From Methylobacteriaceae bacterium (GTDB lineage Bacteria; Pseudomonadota; Alphaproteobacteria; Rhizobiales; Beijerinckiaceae): a stretch of 7,582 nt of DNA. Numbering within the stretch: the stretch's first letter is position 1; every line of letters begins with the position of its first letter. Where the stretch lies: assembly GCA_031272615.1 (NCBI GenBank), contig JAISTL010000263.1, positions 1 to 7,582 on the forward strand, read 5' to 3'. The notes beneath the pieces were generated by a model, which saw only the letters and a program-made list of their open reading frames with translations, ran no database searches and was not told where the DNA came from. Shown piece after piece: positions 1 to 5,774 of this stretch. The position numbers and the translations under genes are program-made.

Positions 1-290
1 CCGTATTCGTCACGGACAGCGATGCCGTACCACTTTTCGCTTCTCCCGTCCCGGAACCGCCGCGTCATCGTGTACCGCAGCACGTTCACCCGGGTTCCGT
101 CCGGAAGATAGGACGTCGCTGCCGGATATTCCTCGACGGACTGGCGCTCAACGATCTCACCCGGGCAGTTACCCGGAACGTAACAGGCGCGCGCCGAGCC
201 GGAAAACACGGCAAGCGCAAGGAGAAACACCAGCGCGACAAATGCCGCGGGCTGTTTATACGTTCTGAAACCCGTCTCAATCATTCCCAT
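1..290 (-). CDS. Exported protein of unknown function, 5' part only (tandem paralogue of 437-1672)
   Basis: The gene runs off the left edge, leaving 96 codons. From the start the protein reads MGMIETGF, then a hydrophobic signal segment (about residues 15-31) ending in Ser-Ala-Arg-Ala before Cys. This suits signal peptidase I (A-x-A) rather than a lipobox, because no Leu/Val sits at -3. The mature part keeps the motif VERQSVEEYPAATSYLPDGT and a TRRFR...YGIAVRDE stretch almost identical to the neighbouring paralogue. It lacks 6 residues (18 bp) just after the Cys-Pro-Gly motif. The start is well fixed: an in-frame TAG at 309-311 rules out any upstream start, and GGGAGG (296-301) lies 5 nt before ATG 290. 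A second ATG at 284 is an alternative. Whether it keeps the membrane C-terminus of its paralogue cannot be seen. Function is not recognised. Confidence 0.75.
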   Translation of the reverse strand, partial: MGMIETGFRTYKQPAAFVALVFLLALAVFSGSARACYVPGNCPGEIVERQSVEEYPAATSYLPDGTRVNVLRYTMTRRFRDGRSEKWYGIAVRDEY

Positions 291-295
291 CTCCG

Positions 296-301
296 CCTCC
301 C
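296..301 (-). promoter_or_regulatory. Shine-Dalgarno GGGAGG deciding the start of the left paralogue
   Basis: GGGAGG on the minus strand ends 5 nt before ATG 290. With the in-frame TAG at 309-311 immediately upstream, it restricts the start to ATG 290 or ATG 284. The same site precedes the second paralogue at 1678-1683. Confidence 0.65.
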
Positions 302-349
302 GGTCGAGCTATCGGAATACCCCGGACACAACAGTTTCCGGCGCTTTGA

Positions 350-369
350 CTCCTGAGACGCATCAGGAG
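350..369. promoter_or_regulatory. Inverted repeat upstream of left paralogue (possible operator or terminator stem)
   Basis: Perfect 7-bp arms CTCCTGA and TCAGGAG flank a 6-bp spacer GACGCA. An identical copy lies at 1732-1751, the same distance (60 bp) upstream of the other paralogue's start. It lies between the upstream gene's stop and the start codon, with no T-tract, so an operator or a leader hairpin is more likely than an intrinsic terminator. It may also be conserved only because the duplication is recent. Confidence 0.4.
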
Positions 370-436
370 CGGATTTCCTTGGCGGACTGTTGAATAAATT
401 TGCGGGAAAGCGGCGCGCCGCCGGCCGCGCCTGTTC

Positions 437-1672
437 TCAGAGCGCCGCCGGCGGAATGCCGGTGTCGATGACCTGCCGGTCGCGTTGCGCCCGGGTGCGG
501 CGGCGGATGAAGCCGAAGACCAGCAGCACCGGCAGCAGGGCCAGCTCGAAGTCATACAGCAGGTAGAGGAAGGCGAACAGGTCCGGCAGGCCGTTGCCGC
601 GGCGTATGGCTCCGGCAAGCAGATGACCGGAGGACACGGCAAAGGTCACGGCGGCGGAAAGGACGACAATCCAGTAGAACGTGACCAGCCAGTCTTCATA
701 GTTCCGCCGCAACGCGTAACGCACGAGAATGACAACCAACAGGCTGAAAATGAAGGCCGAATATCCGTTACCCAACGAAAACCCCGACGCCTCCCGCGCC
801 GAACTCCAGGCGCTGGTCAAAAACCCCACCGTCGGCAGGAAAACCAGCGCCGGCCACAGCGCCGAGGGCTGGTACAGGCGGAAGAACAGCTTGATCGGAG
901 CCGGGGCGGCAAGGAGAATGGCGGCCATGATCAGCACAAGTGAGATATAATCCCATGACGTCAGCAGCCGGCGCATGGCAGCCCGGATGTGGTCCGGCGA
1001 CGCCGGCTCGCTGATGAACCCGTCCAGGTTCTCCTCCGGGACGAAGACGCGGCGCGCATCGCCGCGCCGGGCGAAGGTCATCTCACCCGCCGGTTCGCCG
1101 ACCACCGGAACCTCGGGCTCCGCAGCGCGCGGAGCGCGCACTGTCGCCAGAATCCGCGCCAGCTCCCCGGCGTCGGGCTTCAACACCAGGTCGTCGTCCG
1201 GCGAGTAGAACCAGCACGACAGGTAATCCGCCCCGCAGTCGCCGAGGATATACGGTTCGTTTCGTTCCACCGACATGGAACTGCTCTCCACCATGGACCT
1301 TGTTCTATTTATAAAATATTCGCTGAGTCGCGCCGACGCGGGGAAGGTCTCGGAAATGGTGCGGCCGTGTTCGTCACGGACAGCGATGCCATAACGCTTG
1401 TCCGTTCCTCCGTTCCGGAACCGCCGGGTCAGCGTGTATCGCAGCACGTTCACCTTGGTTCCGTCCGGAAGATAGGACGTCGCCGCCGGATATTCCTCGA
1501 CGGACTGGCGCTCAACGGTGTTGGCGTAGACCTCGTCGGGGCCCGGACAAAAATCAATGGCCATACAGGCGTGCGCCGAGCCGGGAAACGCCGCAAGCAC
1601 CAGGAAAAACACCAGCGCGACAAATGCCGCGGGCTGTTTATACGTTTTGAAACCCGTCTCAATCATTCCCAT
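437..1672 (-). CDS. Exported domain plus five-helix membrane protein, unknown function
   Basis: This 411-aa protein is of no family I recognise. Residues about 15-35 form a signal peptide ending Ala-His-Ala before Cys36. A roughly 200-residue exported domain follows with four cysteines (Cys36, Cys42 and the pair in DCGADYLSC), enough for two disulfides. A Pro/Glu-rich linker leads to five predicted membrane segments at about 242-260, 271-289, 303-320, 328-352 and 365-388, then a basic tail (RRRTRAQRDRQ). An Arg-rich end after the last helix suggests a cytoplasmic C-terminus. The frame is open upstream to a GTG at 1711, but I prefer ATG 1672: GGGAGG lies 5 nt before it, and the paralogue has an in-frame stop where the longer reading would begin. 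ATG 1666 is also possible. It lies 154 bp downstream of the Sel1-repeat gene and 146 bp upstream of its paralogue, all co-directional. A sensor or transport-accessory role would be guesswork. Confidence 0.8.
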   Translation of the reverse strand: MGMIETGFKTYKQPAAFVALVFFLVLAAFPGSAHACMAIDFCPGPDEVYANTVERQSVEEYPAATSYLPDGTKVNVLRYTLTRRFRNGGTDKRYGIAVRDEHGRTISETFPASARLSEYFINRTRSMVESSSMSVERNEPYILGDCGADYLSCWFYSPDDDLVLKPDAGELARILATVRAPRAAEPEVPVVGEPAGEMTFARRGDARRVFVPEENLDGFISEPASPDHIRAAMRRLLTSWDYISLVLIMAAILLAAPAPIKLFFRLYQPSALWPALVFLPTVGFLTSAWSSAREASGFSLGNGYSAFIFSLLVVILVRYALRRNYEDWLVTFYWIVVLSAAVTFAVSSGHLLAGAIRRGNGLPDLFAFLYLLYDFELALLPVLLVFGFIRRRTRAQRDRQVIDTGIPPAAL

Positions 1673-1677
1673 CTCCG

Positions 1678-1683
1678 CCTCCC
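1678..1683 (-). promoter_or_regulatory. Shine-Dalgarno GGGAGG for the 437-1672 gene
   Basis: GGGAGG ends 5 nt upstream of ATG 1672. The alternative GTG at 1711 has no comparable site, so this site favours the shorter protein. Confidence 0.6.
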
Positions 1684-1731
1684 GGTCGAGCCATTGGAAT
1701 ACCCCGGTCACAACAGTTGCCGGGTCTTTGA

Positions 1732-1751
1732 CTCCTGAGACGCATCAGGAG
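1732..1751. promoter_or_regulatory. Inverted repeat upstream of right paralogue
   Basis: CTCCTGA-GACGCA-TCAGGAG, identical to 350-369 and 60 bp upstream of ATG 1672. No clear -35/-10 pair was found beside it on the minus strand, so operator function is only a possibility. It could equally end the transcript of the Sel1 gene upstream. Confidence 0.4.
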
Positions 1752-1826
1752 CGGATTTCCTTGGTGGACTGTTGAAAAAATCTATGGAACAGCGGCGCGC
1801 CCGCCGACGAACCCGCCGGCAAAGCC

Positions 1827-2915
1827 TTACCGATCAACGAGATTCAGCAGGTCCCGCGCCAGGCTGTCGCCCTGCTCCGCCGCCTTGCTCAGCCAGTAGA
1901 ACCCCTGTTCCTCATCCTTGGCGACGCCCTCGCCTGAATAGCAGGCCACCGCCAGATTGTACTGGGCGGTGGCCAGGCCCTGCTCCGCCGCCCGGCGGAA
2001 CCACACCGCCGCCCGGGCGTAATCACGCTTCAGCCCCAAACCCTTGGCGTACATGATGCCGAGGCGATCCTGCGCCTCGGGGTTGTTCTGCTCCGCCGCC
2101 CTGCGCAGCCACGTCACGGCCTTGTTGAAATCCTGCCGCACCGGCCCGTCTTCCAGATACATGAGGCCGAGCTTGAACTGCGAGGCCGCGTCGCCGGCCG
2201 TCGCCTGCTGCTGCAGAGCGTAGAAGGCCTGCTCCTCTTCGGAGGAAACGGTCGTATCCTTCAGGTCCTGCCCGTAGCGCAACCGCAATCGGGCAGTGTC
2301 GGCGTCCATGCGTTCGGCCGCCTTGCCCAGCCAGTAGTCCGACTGCGCCTTGTCCCGCGGCACGCCCCGGCCTTCGGCATACATCAGGCTGAGGGCGATT
2401 TGAGCCTGGAGCACGCCCCGTTCCGCCGCCTTGAGAAACCACTCCGCCGCCTGCCTGTCATCCCGCGGCACCCCTTTGCCCTCGGCGTAACGTTGGGCCA
2501 GATAGGTCTGGGCTTCGGCATTGCCCTGCTCGGCGGCCTTGCGATACCAGAACACCGCCTGCGCGTCATCGCGGGGAATGCCGCGGCCTTCGGCATACAT
2601 GACTCCGAGATTGCGCTGCGCCAGGGCGACATTGCGCTCGGCGGCGCTGCTGAACCAGTTGAACGCCTGCTCGTCGCTTTGCGGAACATCCAGGCCCTGC
2701 TGATAAATCACACCGAGATTGTACTGCGCCTCGACGCTGCCCTGGTCGGCGGCCCGGCGGAACCAGAACGCCGCCTGCCCGTTATCCCGCGGCACGCCGC
2801 GCCCGCGGGTGTATCTCAGCCCGAGGTCCAACTGCGCGGTCAATTCCCCTTGCTCCGCCCTGGTTTCCAGAGCCGCGATCTCGGGAGAGAGGGAACGTTT
2901 GATGCTGTTCCCCAT
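1827..2915 (-). CDS. Sel1-like repeat (SLR/TPR-type) protein
   Basis: This 362-aa protein consists almost entirely of 36-residue Sel1-like repeats, each close to AQ-x-LG-x-MYAEGRGVPRD-x-x-QA-x-x-WF-x-KAAEQG. Full repeats start near residues 25, 61, 97, 133 and 169. A degenerate one covers about 205-242 (acidic TTVSSEEEQ), and three more start near 243, 279 and 315. Such repeats build a curved alpha-helical solenoid that binds other proteins. There is no signal peptide or membrane segment, so a cytoplasmic location is likely; many Sel1 proteins are exported, so this is a point of difference. The start ATG 2915 is supported by AAGGTG 5 nt upstream. The gene is read in the same direction as the two membrane paralogues downstream, with a 154-bp gap, so co-transcription is possible but not shown. 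Partner and pathway are unknown. Confidence 0.9.
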   Translation of the reverse strand: MGNSIKRSLSPEIAALETRAEQGELTAQLDLGLRYTRGRGVPRDNGQAAFWFRRAADQGSVEAQYNLGVIYQQGLDVPQSDEQAFNWFSSAAERNVALAQRNLGVMYAEGRGIPRDDAQAVFWYRKAAEQGNAEAQTYLAQRYAEGKGVPRDDRQAAEWFLKAAERGVLQAQIALSLMYAEGRGVPRDKAQSDYWLGKAAERMDADTARLRLRYGQDLKDTTVSSEEEQAFYALQQQATAGDAASQFKLGLMYLEDGPVRQDFNKAVTWLRRAAEQNNPEAQDRLGIMYAKGLGLKRDYARAAVWFRRAAEQGLATAQYNLAVACYSGEGVAKDEEQGFYWLSKAAEQGDSLARDLLNLVDR

Positions 2916-3071
2916 GGCATCACCTTTCTGGTCTCAAGGGCGAACCCCGGCGCGGCGAGCCCATTCCCCAAACCTGCCGGAATGCCTTGAACCATTTGGC
3001 TTTCCGGGGCCACGAGCCTTGACCGTCAGCCGGAACAGCCGCTCCGTCCTCAGTGCATGAGCCATAACACA

Positions 3072-3094
3072 TGAAACAATAATAATCGGTTTCA
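3072..3094. promoter_or_regulatory. AT-rich dyad upstream of the Sel1-repeat gene
   Basis: TGAAAC and GTTTCA arms (6 bp, perfect) flank 11 bp of mostly A/T. The dyad lies in the only AT-rich stretch of the spacer (about 3064-3112), 157 bp or more upstream of ATG 2915. A TTGAAA at 3095-3090 on the minus strand could be a -35 element, but no matching -10 at normal spacing is seen. Operator or promoter function is tentative. Confidence 0.25.
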
Positions 3095-3199
3095 ATTGTA
3101 TAAAAAAATCAAGCGGCAAGTGAAAAACCGACACTTCCCACCGGATGCCGCCGGATTTTCGTGTTTGACTTCGCGCGTCACAGCAGCGCCCCGGGGTAC

Positions 3200-3343
3200 A
3201 GGTGACAGACCGGGTCACAGACCAGGTCACAGACCGGGTGACAGACCAAGTCACAGACCAGGTCACAGACCAGGTCACAGACCAACTGACAGACCAAGTC
3301 ACAGACCAAGTCACAGAGCAGGTCACGGGACAGGTCGCGGACG
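3200..3343. repeat. 12-bp tandem repeat (minisatellite), about 12 copies
   Basis: The unit consensus is AGGTCACAGACC. Nine units are close copies and three at the right end are degenerate. Each GGTCACAGACC carries a small internal dyad, GGTC-ACA-GACC. Differences between units fall largely at the third positions of the frame GTC-ACA-GAC-CAG (GTC/GTG, CAG/CAA), giving Val-Thr-Asp-Gln with Arg, Leu or Glu variants. That pattern suggests a coding past. The frame has only a GTG inside the array as a start and meets a TGA just upstream at 3166-3168, so I do not call a gene. Such tandem units are prone to slippage, so copy number may vary. Confidence 0.9.
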
Positions 3344-3348
3344 TCGGC

Positions 3349-3362
3349 CGGGTTTCAACCCG
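3349..3362 (-). terminator. Possible hairpin downstream of the MerR-type gene
   Basis: CGGGTTTCAACCCG can fold as a 5-6 bp stem with a tiny loop, 30 nt after the stop of the minus-strand regulator gene. No T-tract follows; the tandem array does. It is weak as an intrinsic terminator. Confidence 0.25.
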
Positions 3363-3391
3363 TCGTTGCCCTGTGTCCCGATGAGTCCGCC

Positions 3392-4180
3392 TCAGTCCCC
3401 GGCCACTTGAATCTCCACGTATCGGCTGTCGAAATGCTGCGTATCCCTCAGCATGTTGGACAGGATGACGGGCCCGTCGCCGACAGACGGGAAGTTCTCC
3501 CGGATCAGCTTCGGGAAATCCATCTTCGGCGTCAGTTCAGTCTGCAGACACGAGAACGTTCCCTTCGGGATGCGAAGGACCGACTGCTCACAAACCTCGG
3601 GCTGCAGAACCTGGACAAAAAAGGAGTAGGTCGCCGGCGTCCGTCCGGGATGCACCAGCATCCCCGCCGGGAAAATGGGGAGCAGGCCCATCTCCTTGGT
3701 TTTCCAGAACAGCGCCATGATTTCCCTCTCCCGTCTGGCGGGTTCCTCCCATTCTCCATGGAACGGCGCCACCACAAAGAACCGCTCGCCGATTTCCCGG
3801 GTAAAAACCCCTTCCTGCTCGTTGCACCAGCGGTTCTGTTCCAGATTCATCAGGTCGAATTCCGTCACCGCAAGCTTTTCCTTCATGGATGCGAGTTTGT
3901 CTTCTATCGCTTTTTTCCCATCCTTCAGCACCCGCCGCTGATCCAGGTTCCCGTCCTTGTTGATGTAGTTTTTCAGCGTATTCAACGGCAGCCCCACCTC
4001 GATGAAGAAAAGGATTGTATCCAGGGTCGCGATTTGCTCCAACCGGAAATACCGGTATTTTGTCTTGGAGTCGATCCACGCCGGCTTCAGAAGGTTCAGC
4101 TTCTCGTAATAGCGCAGCGAGTTGAGATTCACGTTGCGCAGTCCGGCAAATTCCCCGCTGGTCATAAAATCTTTCGGCAT
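3392..4180 (-). CDS. MerR-family transcriptional regulator, BmrR-like with GyrI-type effector domain
   Basis: This 262-aa protein has an N-terminal MerR winged helix-turn-helix (residues about 5-75) with the hallmark SLRYYEKLNLLKP and the wing YRYF, followed by LEQIATLDTILFFIEVGLPL. A charged helix (about 80-115) is the usual antiparallel coiled-coil dimerisation segment. The C-terminal 145 residues resemble the BmrR/GyrI small-molecule binding fold, with a PAGMLVHPGR loop and RIPKGTFSCLQTE. Cys119, Cys197 and Cys211 do not form a metal-sensor CxxC pattern, so an organic effector is likelier than a metal. I chose ATG 4180 because AAGGAG precedes it (11 nt, rather long) and it fits MerR N-termini. 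The frame stays open to ATG 4231 or 4222, which would add 17 or 14 residues. The gene is divergent from the operon starting at 4363, and its promoter overlaps the operon promoter. That layout implies direct control of the operon and autoregulation. Confidence 0.9.
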   Translation of the reverse strand: MPKDFMTSGEFAGLRNVNLNSLRYYEKLNLLKPAWIDSKTKYRYFRLEQIATLDTILFFIEVGLPLNTLKNYINKDGNLDQRRVLKDGKKAIEDKLASMKEKLAVTEFDLMNLEQNRWCNEQEGVFTREIGERFFVVAPFHGEWEEPARREREIMALFWKTKEMGLLPIFPAGMLVHPGRTPATYSFFVQVLQPEVCEQSVLRIPKGTFSCLQTELTPKMDFPKLIRENFPSVGDGPVILSNMLRDTQHFDSRYVEIQVAGD

Positions 4181-4273
4181 ATCGGTGACGGCTCCTTCCG
4201 CCTGTTCGATGAAACCGGGCATTCGGCACATTCCCGCCCGCTCGTATTGCTGGAATTTTGATCCGAATTCCCC

Positions 4274-4304
4274 TTGACCCTATTATTATAATAGACCTTA
4301 TAAC
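4274..4304 (+). promoter_or_regulatory. MerR-type promoter of the operon (19-bp spacer)
   Basis: TTGACC (4274-4279) and TATAAC (4299-4304) are exactly 19 bp apart. Good hexamers with a 19-bp rather than 17-bp spacer are the signature of MerR-activated promoters, where effector-bound regulator distorts the DNA to realign the hexamers. The start site would be near 4311, leaving a leader of about 52 nt before ATG 4363. Confidence 0.75.
4280..4294. promoter_or_regulatory. Predicted MerR-type operator palindrome
   Basis: CTATTAT-T-ATAATAG is a perfect 15-bp palindrome lying wholly inside the 19-bp spacer. Its centre (4287) is 2 bp nearer the -35 than the spacer midpoint. MerR regulators bind such dyads between -35 and -10. 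The site also contains the regulator gene's own -10 on the other strand. Confidence 0.65.
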
Positions 4305-4312
4305 CGTTGCAA
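4285..4312 (-). promoter_or_regulatory. Promoter of the MerR-type regulator gene
   Basis: On the minus strand TTGCAA (4312-4307) and a perfect TATAAT (4290-4285) are 16 bp apart, a good sigma-70 match. Transcription would begin near 4278. It overlaps the opposing operon promoter almost completely, so regulator bound there could repress its own gene. Confidence 0.65.
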
Positions 4313-4348
4313 AGCCGATTTCAACATCATTCACTTGAACCTGTAGGC

Positions 4349-4354
4349 AGGAGG
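4349..4354 (+). promoter_or_regulatory. Strong Shine-Dalgarno AGGAGG for the first operon gene
   Basis: A perfect AGGAGG lies 8 nt before ATG 4363, fixing the start of the 427-aa protein and implying efficient translation. Confidence 0.75.
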
Positions 4355-4362
4355 AATTTATT

Positions 4363-5646
4363 ATGACAATTCAAGTTGGTATCCCCGAAGCGGCGTGGGT
4401 TTTTCTTTCCGACATGGTCGACAATGTCGTCGCCATGAACGATTCCTGCAAGGAAGTCGTTATCCTGGCTCACAAGGACGGGCTGTACAACGGTCAAAAC
4501 CTGGTTGACGAAGAGGCCGTCGCCTGGGTGTCCACCGCGTTCGCCTCCCGCGGCCACCATGTTTCCATCCTGTGGGTCGATGAGCCCCAGAGGGTACACG
4601 AGTGGCGTTATCCCCCCGTGGTCAGGAAAGCCGTCGAGGGCTGCGACCTGCTGATCAACACCTCGTGGCAGATGCCCGTGGAAGAGATCGCCGATTTCCG
4701 CCAGCACGCCGAGGAGTCCCACAAAAACGACCCGTACCGCATGAGCGCGGAAGGCAGGAAGCATTTCCCGCATCATCCGGACAGGCAGCCGAAAGACTGC
4801 ACCGATTACGACTCCGGCACCTGGTTCGTCCGGTTGTTCCCGGTCACCGCCGCCTTGATGATGACGGAATGGGCCCAAACTCCCTCCGAGCTGGTCTACA
4901 TGGTCCGCCACATCTCCTCCGAGCCGTTCATGGCGCTGAACGAGCCCACCCTGTTCACCATGACCGACCCCAACGGCACGATTCTGACCGGATACACCAT
5001 CAATCCCACCAAGCGCGAAGGCATTCCCGGCATGCCCTATGACTCATGGCGCAAGGACTCCTCCCACTATCTGCCGGTGCCCGAGTGGGTCCATCCTCCC
5101 ATCAACTGCACGCATGTCAACGGCGAGCTGTATTTCGACTGCATGCTGCCGTGGTGGAGCATGTATATCGGCATCGAGCCCTACTGGGAAGAACCCATCC
5201 ACGTCACGGTCGAGGACTCCCGGATGGTCGCCATCACGGGCGGTCTGGAGGCCAGAAAGCTGTACGCTTTCCTGAAGGAGATGGAGACGAAGGTCGGCGA
5301 CAAGATCTGGCTGTTCGACACCTTCCACTTCGGCATCCATCCCAACGCCCATGTCACCAGGTACGAGTGTCCGCACGACATCTACCGCCGCACCATCGAG
5401 CATTCCGATTGCTGCAACGTTCACTGGCACATCGGCTCCGCCGGCGGCCGCCCGGGATACAACTTCTATCCTCACATCACCGGCGATCTCCGTCACTGCA
5501 CCCTCAAGGTCGGCGACAAGATGGTGTATGACAACGGTTGGCTGTGCTGCCAGGATGACCCCCGCCTCGCCGAAATCATGAAAAAATATCCCGGCCGTCC
5601 CGGTATCCCGGTGAACCCCAACACGCTGACGGAGATGAAGCGGTAA
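4363..5646 (+). CDS. M29 aminopeptidase / NicX-like metalloenzyme, divergent member
   Basis: This 427-aa protein has no signal peptide or membrane segment. The C-terminal half has the arrangement of the M29 aminopeptidase (AmpS/AmpT) and 2,5-dihydroxypyridine dioxygenase (NicX) fold: GELYFDCMLP, then EDSRMVAITGGLEARKL (about 284-300), HFGIHPNAH (322-330), HWHIGSAGGRPG (354-365), and YPHITGDL (369-376) before KVGDKMVYDNG. In that fold the last block usually reads H-x-D, with both as metal ligands; here it is His371-Ile-Thr373. Candidate ligands are His326, His354, His356 and His371. There are eleven Cys, including vicinal pairs 350-351 and 395-396. Cell location should be the cytoplasm. It is the first gene of the MerR-controlled operon, followed 128 bp later by a lactonase. 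Family placement is by remembered motifs, so peptidase, ring-cleaving dioxygenase or another metal-dependent activity all remain open. Confidence 0.7.
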   Translation: MTIQVGIPEAAWVFLSDMVDNVVAMNDSCKEVVILAHKDGLYNGQNLVDEEAVAWVSTAFASRGHHVSILWVDEPQRVHEWRYPPVVRKAVEGCDLLINTSWQMPVEEIADFRQHAEESHKNDPYRMSAEGRKHFPHHPDRQPKDCTDYDSGTWFVRLFPVTAALMMTEWAQTPSELVYMVRHISSEPFMALNEPTLFTMTDPNGTILTGYTINPTKREGIPGMPYDSWRKDSSHYLPVPEWVHPPINCTHVNGELYFDCMLPWWSMYIGIEPYWEEPIHVTVEDSRMVAITGGLEARKLYAFLKEMETKVGDKIWLFDTFHFGIHPNAHVTRYECPHDIYRRTIEHSDCCNVHWHIGSAGGRPGYNFYPHITGDLRHCTLKVGDKMVYDNGWLCCQDDPRLAEIMKKYPGRPGIPVNPNTLTEMKR

Positions 5647-5664
5647 AGCGCCTCTTCCGCCCTG

Positions 5665-5684
5665 TCCGGCAAAACCCGGATTTT
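5665..5684 (+). terminator. Weak terminator-like hairpin after the first operon gene
   Basis: TCCGG (5665-5669) pairs with CCGGA (5676-5680) around a CAAAAC loop, followed by TTTT. The stem is only 5 bp, so partial termination or attenuation is more likely than a full stop. Confidence 0.35.
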
Positions 5685-5700
5685 CAACGAACGCAACGGC

Positions 5701-5727
5701 GCATGCGGCCCTTTCGCGGCCGTGTGC
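5701..5727 (+). other. Intercistronic RNA hairpin
   Basis: GCATGCGGCC (5701-5710) pairs with GGCCGTGTGC (5718-5727) as a 10-bp stem with two G-U pairs and a 7-nt loop. No T-tract follows. It lies 47 nt before ATG 5775, and could protect or process the mRNA so that the two flanking genes are expressed at different levels. Confidence 0.4.
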
Positions 5728-5774
5728 CCGTCTGCGGTATGCCGAAATTTCTGATGATATAAGGAGAGATTCCC

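Larger units (their letters stand above)
1..399 (-). repeat. Tandem duplication, left copy (matches 1365-1781)
   Basis: This segment aligns base for base with 1365-1781, with one clear 18-bp gap inside the coding part. The offset is 1382 bp on the promoter-side portion and 1364 bp on the coding side beyond the gap. Similarity covers the N-terminal coding region and about 109 bp upstream of the start codon, fading at the A/T-rich stretch near 399. The upstream DNA was therefore duplicated with the gene, so the two copies may share expression signals. Confidence 0.85.
1365..1781 (-). repeat. Tandem duplication, right copy (matches 1-399)
   Basis: This is the partner of the left-edge copy. It contains the first hundred or so codons of the 437-1672 gene and its upstream region, including the inverted repeat at 1732-1751. 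An extra 18 bp encode residues absent from the left copy just after Cys-Pro-Gly. The duplication's other end is beyond the window. Confidence 0.85.
2916..3391. other. Gene-free spacer between the Sel1 gene and the MerR-type gene
   Basis: I see no convincing gene in these 476 bp. From right to left the spacer holds a GC hairpin (3349-3362), the 12-bp tandem array (3200-3343), an AT-rich segment with a dyad (3072-3094), and about 150 bp of ordinary GC-rich DNA leading to the Sel1 start. Several frames are open across the array only because the 12-bp unit has no stop codon. The promoter of the Sel1 gene is presumably in the AT-rich part, but no good -35/-10 pair is evident. Confidence 0.6.

Noticed and set aside
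410..421. Perfect 12-bp palindrome GCGGCGCGCCGC after the membrane-protein gene
   Set aside because: It is short, has no loop and no T-tract, and is likely by chance in GC-rich DNA. It is not supportable as a terminator.
989..1738. Long open frame (249 codons) on the plus strand opposite the membrane-protein gene
   Set aside because: It is antisense to a gene with a clear signal peptide, membrane helices and a paralogue. Its own translation is Arg/His-rich with no recognisable fold, as expected in GC-rich DNA.
2934..3326. Minus-strand open frame through the array (VTWS repeats)
   Set aside because: It is open only because the 12-bp unit lacks stops in this frame. There is no start site, domain or signal.
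3200..3343. CRISPR array
   Set aside because: The units are contiguous 12-mers with no unique spacers of 25 bp or more, and no cas genes are present.
3202..3384. 60-codon reading of the tandem array as a protein (VTDQ repeats)
   Set aside because: The only start is a GTG inside the array with no ribosome site, a TGA lies just upstream, and the frame ends soon after the array. It is treated as a possible relic, not a gene.
4199..4231. Longer start for the MerR-type regulator (ATG 4231 or 4222)
   Set aside because: The extension does not resemble MerR N-termini and lacks a well-placed ribosome site. It remains an alternative because the AAGGAG before ATG 4180 is 11 nt away.
3407..4261. 284-codon open frame on the plus strand opposite the MerR-type gene
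   Set aside because: The minus strand encodes unmistakable MerR motifs, and the plus-strand reading has no family features.
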